DNA from: Cylicocyclus nassatus
Lineage: Eukaryota; Nematoda; Chromadorea; Rhabditida; Strongylidae
Assembly: GCA_958299035.1 (NCBI GenBank)
Contig: CATQJL010000305.1
Location: forward strand, 70,834,792 to 70,898,791
DNA length: 64,000 nucleotides
Direction: 5' to 3'
The translations under genes were made by a program, and so were the position numbers. Positions 55,917-64,000 of the stretch are shown here, one piece after another. Each line of letters opens with the position of its first letter. The first letter of the stretch is position 1. The notes below the pieces were generated by a model that searched no databases, was not told where the DNA came from, and worked only from the letters and a program-made list of their open reading frames with translations.

Positions 55917-56244
55917 ATGATGGACGCCTAGATCAAGAATCTATCCCTGAGCATAGGGAGACATTTTTAAATCGTCCCTTTTCATGTTTTTCGCTCCATT
56001 TTTTTTTCAAAATTTGCCTTGTTGGATATCGCGCCCCAGCGCCGACTTTTTTGCATCCTCTTCCTTCAATTTTTCATTTTCGGTTTCAGCTTGTCTTCAA
56101 TATTTTGATGGTTCCTTTCATTCTTCAGAATTTCGATCTAGCTTATCTTAGCATGGCGATTCGGTTTTCCTTGAATCTTGGCATTGTTTTGAACACTTTT
56201 TCGGTACTTTTTGAGTTTCCTAAAGACCGAAGTCACAAGTGTCT

Positions 56245-56558
56245 ATGTTTGAAATGTCAAATCAGATAAGACTCTTTTTGCCGTGTGCTGCAGTAACCTC
56301 TCTTGAATTTTCCTTCAGGGTTGCCTCAACTTCTGCTCAAGAACACGCCCAGATACTGCACCCAAATGAGATAGGCACTCTAAAAGAACTCCATATTTAA
56401 CCTAGTCTGGAAAAATCGCCTTCAAATCCGAGCAGTAGGTTGAAAAAAGGTATCCTTTATTCTCGCTAGGAAACTCGCGCATTGCACGCTTTGTCTGAAC
56501 AAGGTTGAACTTGTTCTTTTCTGTCCCTATGTTGCAAATGATCTTATGTTTTCAGTTA
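56245..56558. other. No recognisable gene or repeat
   Basis: Short unique-looking stretch between the palindrome and the PIF-type MITE. Confidence 0.5.
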
Positions 56559-56761
56559 GGTCTCGGACAGACTTCACGCAATTTGTTCGTCGCGACTCAA
56601 TCGCCGACATTTCCATTCATTTTCATTTCACATTCAAAAATTTCGGGATGGAAAAGTGTCTCAACCGAAATGCAAGTTGATTGGCATGGAATGATGTTGT
56701 AACAGTTGTCTCGTTGCGATTGAGTCGCGACGATCAAATCGCGTGAAGTCTGTCCGGGGCC
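56559..56761. mobile_element. PIF/Harbinger-type MITE, copy 2 (TSD TTA)
   Basis: GGTCTCGGACAGACTTCACG to CGTGAAGTCTGTCCGGGGCC with TTA directly on both sides (56556-56558, 56762-56764). 203 bp, collinear with copy 1 apart from copy 1's 24-bp tandem duplication. Confidence 0.9.
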
Positions 56762-56804
56762 TTACACTACTGAAATTGACATTACTCGAAATCTGTTGCT
56801 CGGA

Positions 56805-57000
56805 ATGGGCTGAAAATTTACGGTTATACTTGTCTTCGCTTGTACTATATACACAGGCAAGAACGGCTTAATATTGCTTTGAAATATCACGAAAATTTTC
56901 GTTTTTTTGGTTTTTAGTTAAGGAAAAATTATAGCAAAGCAAATATGGATGTTAAATATCGAAAGTACTAAAGGTGCGAGTGGGAGGTCCGTAGAAATCA
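56805..57000 (+). mobile_element. Interior fragment of the TTAGGTTGATGCATAATT MITE family
   Basis: CAAGAACGGCTTAATATTGC, ATTTTCGTTTTTTTGG and AGGTCCGTAGAAATCA match 63640-63840 and resemble the interior of 18838-19811. No ends visible. Confidence 0.45.
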
Positions 57001-57370
57001 CTTACTTAATGTTTATCGACTTTCGTACTGCAAGAAGCGAAATATCATAATTCATTGGTGTACGCTAAATTTGATTTACTTATGCACACATATTTTCGCA
57101 GTAGCAACAGCGCATGTTGTATACCAAAGAGAACTTCAGTAAAAAGCCAGTTAGAAGCAGTTGAAAGAGAGAGAAAGACCAGTGAAGTAAGATCCGAATA
57201 CACGTAATCTCCGGAGAGGGGGGGGGGGATTTAAGATAGACGCGTCACATTTCGCTACTTTACTTTCTTCTTCTTTGTCTATCTGGATTATGAAGATTTA
57301 CTACCCTGAAACCTGCGCATAATGGTCCAGCGTGCTGGAAATGCCCAGGAAATCATCTCTCATTTTCAAA

Positions 57371-57602
57371 GTCATTTATCTTCTGAAAACATAACAAGAA
57401 CGCTAAAAATTTGCACTGAGGATATACAACAGCACTGCTAAGCATGTCTTAGATAAAAATGTAATTTCAAAACTGTGGTTTTTTTATAGCTGACGAGCAA
57501 TGGTTCATCGAAGATTTTATTATAAACATGTTTAGCAGTGCTGTAGTATATCCTCAGCACAATTTTGAGGCGTTTTCACTAAGTTTTCAAACAGATAAAT
57601 GA
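57371..57602. repeat. Palindromic repeat, 232 bp
   Basis: TCATTTATCTTCTGAAAAC...TGAGGATATACAACAGCACTG...AGCATGT pairs with ACATGTTTAGCAGTGCTGTA...GTTTTCAAACAGATAAATGA. Confidence 0.75.
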
Positions 57603-57691
57603 GTTTGAACAATGACGGGAAGCTGTGCAAAAAGCATTTTGTTTTGTTGGCAAAGTAAAACTTCACGGAAAAGCTTGCAAATAATTGAAAC

Positions 57692-57907
57692 CAGGGTTCG
57701 GCACAAATGGCTTATGAGCAAGCGGATATCGTCTTGGGTCAAAAAGCAAAGAGAATATGGTTTTTGCGGTTTCAAAAAAAGTGAGGTTAGGCGTTTTCTT
57801 AGTCGACGTTCTCGATCTTTGGTCAAATAAAACTTCGTAAAAATTCGCAAAAGTCAGAGGGGCTTCATTTTTTGCATATTTGGAAAGTCAGCTTGTGCCG
57901 AGCCCTG
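57692..57907. mobile_element. hAT-type MITE with 8-bp target duplication
   Basis: CAGGGTTCGGCACAAATGGC to GCTTGTGCCGAGCCCTG, flanked exactly by ATTGAAAC (57684-57691, 57908-57915). 216 bp. Same family as 43696-44521 (shared GATATCGTCTT, GGGGCTTCATTTTTTGCA). Confidence 0.9.
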
Positions 57908-58134
57908 ATTGAAACTCTTCGATATCTTCTCATTATAAAATCTCAAGCTCACCGCGGGTTTTTGTTGAAATATTGGTAATTTTGGATTGACAGCAGACAC
58001 AACAACAAGCAAATTTACAGGCCTTTTTTCTATAAAAATGTCATGTCTGGTCTCCTCACAAATAGAGTTTATAGTATGGGAGTAGTGGCTAAACCACATG
58101 GTCATGCACTTTTCGTCAACCTGACTGCGACCTT

Positions 58135-58621
58135 TCTTTGTTGAAAAATTCACCGGCCTATCGTAGGGCTGCGTCTGTGAGAACAGTGCTATCAAGCAAT
58201 GCACAAAGCATAATTTTAGTAGTATTCACGAAATTACGAGACTGCAGAATTGCACCCTCACTAATTTGTTCCAGATTCATGATCGGATATTTTAGAGGAA
58301 TTTACGATCCAAGTTAGATACTGCACGAGAACTGAGAAGGTGGTAAATGGGAAAGAGTGGGCTATTAAGACATAAGCAAATTATTATACAAGTGCCATCT
58401 GTCTCAATGCCAGTGTCGAAGGCTAGTTACTGCCCGCGTCTGCGACGTTTCCTGCAAGCATTATCAACCTAAAGAATCTTTAGTTGCTGCTGAGAAAAAT
58501 ACGGGTTATGTCAAAACGCTTTTATTGCCAAATGTGGGTGGGCTGTGTCTGACCATCTCGAGTGGATTTGAAACATGTAGCTAAAGATAAACATAAGACT
58601 CATGAAAATGCAACACATGGG
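58135..58621 (-). repeat. Unknown repeat HR, copy B (no LINE)
   Basis: Inverse of copy A, uninterrupted: CCCATGTGTTGCATTTTCAT down to TTTTTCAACAAAGA. It serves as the empty-site reference for the LINE. Open stretches flank it (57908-58204, minus), but no protein was recognised. Confidence 0.75.
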
Positions 58622-58947
58622 AGAAGTGGAAAAATTAAACTTGCTACAAAAACCGCAAGTCTTCCCGGAAACTCGGTTGCACAAGCTTTTTTGATTGGGA
58701 AGGAATGGCTGTAAAATCTATGCTTATAACTATTTTCCTTTGCTTTTGTTTTAATAAGCCTGTTTAGGCTGCTCATGCTGATCCGTAAGTTCCGGAAACA
58801 ATTGCAGCGCAGCGTTGAGACTGTGCGGTGTGATGAAACTGTTCCAGAACTTATAGTTCAGTATGAACCCAGGCCTTAGGTGCCAGAAATCGAATAATCT
58901 CCTCCTTGCATTCTCCTATGCCTATGTTCAAAAAAAAGGGTCAAGCG
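58622..58947. other. No recognisable gene or repeat
   Basis: Nothing supported. Confidence 0.5.
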
Positions 58948-59437
58948 CAGGGCTGGGCACGAGCTGGCACCAGGAAATTTTCAGAACGGAGTCCCCCTTG
59001 AGTTTTGCTAATTTTTTTTCCCTTTGACCTCGGACCAAAATCCCTAAAAATCCTCCAAAAAACCAAAGTCGATTAAAAGAACAAAAACGTATAGTTTTGC
59101 TCATAAAATAAGGTTTTTATGAACAAAACTACTAAAAAATGCACGGAACGCGGCCAACTGTGTGAGAAAACTATTGAAACAGCTGCTGCTTCCTGCTATA
59201 AGCGGTAAAAGACGGTGAAAATTATAAAGCAGTCTATCTGTTTACATATCCGCTGGAATTTGGCTGTGACGATTGCAGTCGGGTCAATGTGTCGATCGAG
59301 TACTTGCAGGAACCACCGCAAGGGGATAGCGATATATGTCGAAAACGTCGCATTTGTCGACAAAAACGATATTCCTTTTGCTTTTCGTCCCAAAAACGAT
59401 ATCCAACATGCCCCGTGCCAGCTGGTGCCAGGCCCTG
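58948..59437. mobile_element. hAT-like element, CAGGGCTGGGCACGAGCTGG ends
   Basis: CAGGGCTGGGCACGAGCTGG and the inverse of CCAGCTGGTGCCAGGCCCTG. Interior AAAACGATATTCCTTTTGC resembles the other two hAT-type copies. Flanking octamers (GTCAAGCG, TTCAGGCA) match at only 5 of 8 positions, so it is older or misbounded. Confidence 0.65.
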
Positions 59438-59442
59438 TTCAG

Positions 59443-59665
59443 GCATACTTCACGCGCTTTTAGTCGCGGCGCGATTTGGCAAATTCCAGTTGTTTATAAC
59501 TCATTGTAAACATATTCTGAGTGTTTAGAAAATAGGGCATTTTATCAATCCACGTAAGTCATACATACTATGCATGTGCAGTTTGCCAGTGTTGGAGATG
59601 AAGGCTTTTGGCAAATTGCCAAATCGCGTCGTGTCTGAATTTGCGTGTAGTATGTGCGGCTCTTA
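59443..59665. mobile_element. TIR element, family Y copy 2
   Basis: GGCATACTTCACGCGCTTTT..GTCGCGGCGCGATTTGGCAA pairs with TTGCCAAATCGCGTCGTGTC...GTGTAGTATG. Collinear with 36254-36480 (shared AGAAAATAGGGCAT / AGAAGATAGGGCAT). Confidence 0.6.
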
Positions 59666-60054
59666 TGCCCCGTAAAAAATGTTGTCAAACATCTGTACAC
59701 AAAGCAATGAGGCTCCTTCCGAGCTTTGGCAAAAGGAATGGTGAAAACAACTCAGCATTTATTGCTTTAGTTGGAAAAAAGGTAAAGTATATGCTGTGTT
59801 GGACGCAGGCGGTAGCTAAAATGGGTCAGGCGAAGACGAACGCGGTGCGTACGTAGTTGCTATCAGAATGTTGCGTTCTATGCGATCGTCGACAACTAGG
59901 TATGTTTGGGTTTCCTTTTATAGAAAACCCACTGTCTTAAATCTGCTATAATACTGTTATAGCAGTCAGTCATTACGAAAAAGTTACCGCAGATATTTTC
60001 GAAGGCGATCTAGGATTTTGTTCTTCGCCGCTATCATGAATGACGTTATCGAGC
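59666..60054. other. No recognisable gene or repeat
   Basis: Nothing supported. Confidence 0.5.
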
Positions 60055-60640
60055 TACAATTTTGCATAACATACCGTACAACCATGTAGGCCCATCATGC
60101 ACAAGGGCGAGCCGGTTCGATAAGCGGATTCTTCATAATTTGCGCGTTAAACGAATCCACGCAGCTTTTGGCGCGCAAATCTAGGTCACAGATTTAACTT
60201 TTTGCAAAGTCATGATTTGCATGAAAAGTAAATCGGCGCTCAGCTCAAAAAGTCCTCAAAAAGTTTGCTTTTCTGCGAAAAGCGCAAAAAAAGTAGTGAT
60301 CGCGGAGGAACTCGATTTGCAAGGATCCACCTATAAAACTGAAAAGACTTTTGCACGAAAATGTTATCCAAAATGGCTACTATCTTTATAACGATTACTG
60401 AGCCAAAATAACTTCAATAATTTATCCATATTCGCATTTGTTCCTCGGCAAAAAAGTATTCTTTCTCAAAATTATCGATTTTACGTGGAGATGCTATTTA
60501 AATTGAACAGTTGCTTACAATTTATTCGTGATGTTCAGCCTCGCGCGGTGAGTTTCAAAGTCATCGTTATGGGAGCACGAGAAAGGCGTGCGGATAGCAG
60601 AGCCAGTGCGAACCTTAACGGAGCGGAGGTGACGCACTGG
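60055..60640 (+). mobile_element. Helitron-like element, copy F, diverged and 5'-truncated
   Basis: Lacks the TTATAATAACGGG start and microsatellite, but ATTTTGCATAAC.., GGATTC..ATTTGCGCGTTAAACG, AATTATCGATTTTACGTGGA and the end CCAGTGCGAACC..GGAGGTGACGCACTGG follow the family order. Confidence 0.6.
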
Positions 60641-61207
60641 TTCTCAATAGAATGCTAACTATCCCTTTCAAAACCTTTGCCAAATGAAATTGGTAGTTTT
60701 GAGCGACGGATATTTAACTTACTGCTAACTCAACTCCTTGATAATAATAGTATTAGTACCAATAACTAATGGTACTAACGATTTACTAATAGTACCAACG
60801 ATCGATGCAGATTGTCCATTGTCGGTTGCACCTGTTTAGCCGCCGGGTCACCCTCTTGGCCCCTGATACTGCATTCGGGGCTCCTTCGTTCATGTAAGCG
60901 ATCTTGTTGTAATGATAATATTATTCGCCAGAAGTTGATCTCCAGGCTACACACGCCCAACTGGGCTGTATAAAAGAGCCTGGATACCAAGTTCTGGACC
61001 GGTTGTGCACTATCGCCGGTTGTGCCCCGTTGCCGTTCGTCTTTTCTACAAAATTCGTTGTCCAATGGTCTCTACCAAATTGGTGCATCGGCCAACGGAT
61101 CGCCTCTTGGTGCTGCTCACCGAAATTCGATAAAAGTCTTGCGTGGCAGGCTACTAGCAGCCGATATCCGATTCTCGCGATTGTTGGTTCACCACTTTTA
61201 CTAACTC
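60641..61207. other. Possible LTR or leader of the BEL/Pao element
   Basis: Contains a TATA-like TGTATAAAAGAG at about 60968 and lies just upstream of the gag relic. No second LTR lies in the window, so the call is only positional. Confidence 0.3.
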
Positions 61208-61555
61208 GGGTCTTGCTAAGCTATTAGGTCGTATCCATAACTGCAGAGGTTTTCTAACTAACTGACTGGTCCACCACAGTTAGCAAAAGAACTTCCCGAA
61301 CCCTATTTGTTTCTAACAGCCAAAAAAGACTCTGTGATTACTGGTTCACACTTTCACTTATACGAATCAACTTGCTTAAGCTGTCAGGTCCAATTCACAG
61401 CTTAGTAAAGAGGTCAGACTAGCTGTTTGGTCAATTTACAATAAGCAGACGAGCCTCATAAGCTCCTTGACTGTTGAGAACCAACAGTCAAATCAAAAAC
61501 TTGCTGCTAGTTATCAGGTCAATCCATAGCTCAGCGAAAGAAGCTCCTTCCAGCT
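61208..61555. repeat. Diverged tandem repeats in the gag leader
   Basis: CTTGCTAAGCTATTAGGTC, CTTGCTTAAGCTGTCAGGTC and CTTGCTGCTAGTTATCAGGTC recur at spacings of about 130-160 bases, each followed by CCATA or TTCACAGCT. Confidence 0.55.
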
Positions 61556-61971
61556 ACCTGCTTTCATTCCATGCCAAAGAGACAAACTATGTCCGAGTTG
61601 GCTGGATTTGAGACGCCCATTTCAATGGCATTTTTGCAGTCGATAGGCGAGGGAGCAGAATCCTGACTATAAACAGAGCATTTGAATTTCTCAACACAAC
61701 AACGAAATGCAATGTCTTCATAGCCGACAAAATGGTGAAAATCGACAAAGAAATCGACATTAACAACCGAAGCCCACCGTGTACAACTGGAAGCAATACA
61801 GAAGCAATACACTGGGCAAGCAAGTTCAAGTACCGGTTGAGAAAACTGGAGAACCAGCCAACTCTGATAGACAATTTCGCTTTTTCAACAGCCCAGACTC
61901 CACCTTAAGATACGGGCACAGCCAGTAATCTGTCCGCCATACAATACAATGAGAACAAAGTGCTTTTACCG

Positions 61972-62446
61972 ACTCAGACAAATCATTGGAATTTTCGCAG
62001 GACAAGCTAAATTTGCCGAATCGCAAGATTTTGTTCATTATTGCAAAAACGAAAACGTTGAAAATCAAAACTTTTGCGGATTTTCATGCCAAACTGGTTG
62101 AAAACCGAAACTTTCGCAGAATTTTCTTTAAAATCCTGCGAAAGTTCCGAAAAGTGCCAGAGATTCCGCAGCACTTTGACCTGCCAGAACTTTCGCAGGA
62201 CTTTGAATGTGTTGTCTCGTGATGTTGTCCTGCCAACAACTAGAGTGCATATCGAACGTGTCGTAGTGCAGAGGATAGTAGGTGGGTCTCACAGTCAATA
62301 GAGTAAGGTTCAAATTTGCTTCGGTGTTCTCTTTTGCTGTTATGGTTGGCATTCTTCAGAACTTCCGCAGCACGTTTACGTAACTTCCGCAGGTAACCCG
62401 GCGGAACTTCCGTAAGCGCTCTGCGGAAGTTCCGGTCATTTGTCTG
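61972..62446. mobile_element. TIR element with GGAAGTTCC array and tRNA-like core, copy 2
   Basis: ACTCAGACAAATCATTGG at the left, CCGGTCATTTGTCTG at the right; GGAAGTTCCG/CTTTCGCAG motifs recur near both ends; CCAACAACTAGAGTGCAT and the tRNA-like core match copy 1 inverted. It lies inside the BEL gag relic. Confidence 0.65.
62260..62320 (+). other. tRNA-like module inside TIR element copy 2
   Basis: GTCGTAGTGCAGAGGATAG, GGGTCTCACAGTC and AAGGTTCAAAT keep A-box, loop and B-box order as in copy 1. Confidence 0.5.
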
Positions 62447-63260
62447 TGGACATTTAAAGTTCCATCATTCAATGAGAATTATAAAGACTGCTCAACATTT
62501 TGGACACTTTACAATTCACTGGTTCAGCAATCCACAGCTCAATGACATTGACAAATTCCTCTTTCTTAGGCAAGCACTGAAAGGATCGGCGGCATCAATG
62601 CTCGGAATCATGTCAGTGTAGGAGAAAACTACGAATAAGCCGTAACGCTTCTTGGCAAACGATTCAACAAATCTGGATGCATAGCGGACTTGTTGATTAA
62701 TGAGCTTGAGAAACTACCGCGAGCAAGAGAAGAGGCTACCAGTTCCCGAAGAACATTTACGGACGTGAACGAAAAACTCATCCACATTGAGTGCGCTGAA
62801 GATTCACTGGATAACGGGCGAATGTGGAGATTGATCCTGTCGAAGTTTCCAGATTCTATGAGTAAAAGGTACTTAGAAAAGAGCAGAAGGATGGAATGTC
62901 TCTGAGGACAGGTGAAATCCTGGAGACTTTGGAAAACACAGTTTTCCTTAACAAAACAGTCAAAACTACAGCTAAATTTAATGGCTGCACAATAGCTGGG
63001 CGTTCCAGTTCTGAACACGATGAGAAAAGGAATTTCTACTACGATGAAGAGATGACCTCACGATCAAAGGAAAGATCATTTCATGAGCATTTACGCATAT
63101 GTCTATGCGAAAGCTGGTCGCATATGCCTTGCACTGTCCAACATTCAAAACTCCAGCTAAACGACGACAGATGCCTATGTAGCAAGCAATCACATACTCA
63201 GTGACTGCAATAACACAGGGTCATGCTCGAGATGCGACGGCCACCATCACACCGCTCTTT

Positions 63261-63639
63261 GTACGACTGTCAATTAGTAACTACGCCTCTCCGTCAAGAG
63301 CGAAGTATGGTCCAAAGAGAGAAATGATATTTATTAATGGGTCCGGGTAAAAGAAAAGTAACAGAATCCGTTTTCGTTGGAAACGGCGCCACAAAGAGGA
63401 GATGTGCAATCCCAATTTTTTAAGCTCATATCCAATTTACTGATAAGTTTTTGAGAAATGCTAGCTAGCAATTATTACTGCCTTTGTAGCAACTATTACA
63501 TCATTGATAATTTGTAAATTCTATGAAAATGTTAATTCTTTGATTGCAAGATGATTGATGTGCTTAGCACAGCTCGAAAAGTTTCAAGTTTCCAAATTTC
63601 CTTACACAAGTTTGGAGGAATGAGGGGAAATCCCTGAAA
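63261..63639. other. No recognisable gene
   Basis: The BEL/Pao relic fades out here; no protease motif seen. Confidence 0.4.
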
Positions 63640-64000
63640 ATCTACAGTTACGCTAATTTAGGTTTGTAGTATAGAACTACATATGCAAGAACGGCTTATC
63701 GTTGCTTTAAGAAATCATAAAAATTTTCGTTTTCTCTATTTCTAATCAAGGAAAAAACACAGCAGCTGCACATATGGGTGTCTGATATCGAAGGCATTGA
63801 CGTGTGTAAACGGGAGACCGTAGAAATTATTTGGACGGAAATCTGATTTTTTTTCGATTTTTTGGGCATTTGGAAATCTTTAGATTCTGAGTTCGTTTCC
63901 GTGGATCGAACATCGCAATATTATGAGTGCCATCTTGTAGAGCTTTCTCTTTTCTATCGAACAATATTTTTACCCTTTGTTGGGTTGAGCCTGGTTGCTT
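63640..64000 (+). mobile_element. Fragment of the TTAGGTTGATGCATAATT MITE family, cut by window end
   Basis: CAAGAACGGCTTATCGTTGC, GGAGACCGTAGAAATTATT and GTGCCATCTTGTAGAGCTTT match 56805-57000 and the right half of 18838-19811 (CACTATCTTGTAGAGCTAGG). Confidence 0.5.

Larger units (their letters stand above)
52023..56244. repeat. 4.2-kb palindrome with mirrored Helitron-like copies
   Basis: The left arm, about 52023-53995, starts AGACACTTGTGACTTTGG; the right arm, about 54300-56244, ends with its inverse (CCGAAGTCACAAGTGTCT). Pairing continues through all landmarks: a Helitron-like copy in each arm, GACAGAATTAGATGCTCC, TGTTCATTCCGG, a smaller palindrome, and the CGACTTTGG..TGGTTGGCTCGC block. 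The central 300 bases are partly self-complementary. Arms differ by scattered changes only. No protein-coding gene was recognised. It might be a single transposon with very long TIRs or an inverted duplication. Confidence 0.85.
61556..63260 (+). pseudogene. BEL/Pao LTR-retrotransposon gag relic
   Basis: After 62446: FKVPSFNENYKDCSTFWTLY, SNPQLNDIDKFLFLRQALKG, SAASMLGI, then in another frame GCIADLLINELEKLPRARE, FTDVNEKLIHIE, RMWRLILSKFPD, and finally a zinc-knuckle-like C-x-x-C-x-x-x-x-H-x-x-x-x-C motif (CSRCDGHHHTALC at about 63206-63262). This is the order in BEL/Pao Gag (the DUF1759-type region followed by CCHC motifs). Stops and frameshifts show it is dead. The TIR element 61972-62446 interrupts it. 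61556-61971 is presumably the N-terminal part, but is not recognisable. Protease and polymerase are not in the window. Confidence 0.75.

Noticed and set aside
57854..58204. Minus-strand frame with KRPVNLLVVVSAVNPKLP
   Set aside because: Looks partly coding but overlaps a hAT-type MITE at one end and repeat HR at the other; no family recognised.

Overview
The window is eukaryotic: AT-rich, introns with GTAAG donors and pyrimidine-AG acceptors, almost no long reading frames, and dense transposon debris. A multicellular animal is certain enough. A nematode is my best guess, from the aminopeptidase, the CR1-type LINE with an RRM-like ORF1, the GIY-YIG Penelope fragment and the BEL/Pao gag, but I could run no search to confirm it. 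No rRNA, functional tRNA, CRISPR or operon structure was seen.

The only host gene I can build is on the minus strand between 17.5 and 8.2 kb. It is the amino end of an M1-family (aminopeptidase N-like) membrane peptidase: a transmembrane exon (17414-17535), a stalk exon (15299-15423) and an N-terminal-domain exon (8237-8415). Splice sites and phases agree across both introns, and the second intron (6.9 kb) is full of repeats. The first coding exon and the catalytic exons were not found.

Layout. 0-7.5 kb: unidentified broken coding segments, an RTE-like reverse transcriptase relic and three fold-back structures, one a 135-bp element with 36-bp perfect inverted ends and a 9-bp target duplication. 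7.5-18 kb: the aminopeptidase exons, 9-bp minisatellites, a Tc1/mariner-type MITE and Helitron-like copies. 18-32 kb: Tc1/mariner-type MITEs ending in TTAGGTTG or CAGGGTGTCCC, mostly long palindromes; from 26.07 to 31.81 kb eight elements sit end to end with only TA-rich spacers. 31.9-39 kb: a Penelope-like GIY-YIG endonuclease relic, a terminal-inverted-repeat (TIR) element with a tRNA-like core, Helitron-like copies, a PIF/Harbinger-type MITE and a related element. 40.4-45.2 kb: two large nested palindromes, one interrupted by a hAT-type element with a perfect 8-bp target duplication. 45.6-52 kb: copies of a repeat with a fixed head and tail, a LINE relic, and a nearly full-length CR1-type LINE (47345-51881, minus) with two uninterrupted ORFs. 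52.0-56.2 kb: a 4.2-kb palindrome with mirror-image Helitron-like copies in its arms. 56.5-64 kb: further PIF, hAT and palindromic MITEs, a Helitron-like copy, and a BEL/Pao gag relic split by the second copy of the tRNA-like TIR element.

The unifying theme is palindromy at every scale (45 bp to 4.2 kb) and orderly nesting: most insertions can be timed against one another from target duplications and empty-site comparison inside the window. All inverted-repeat calls come from reading both arms by eye; percent identities were not computed.
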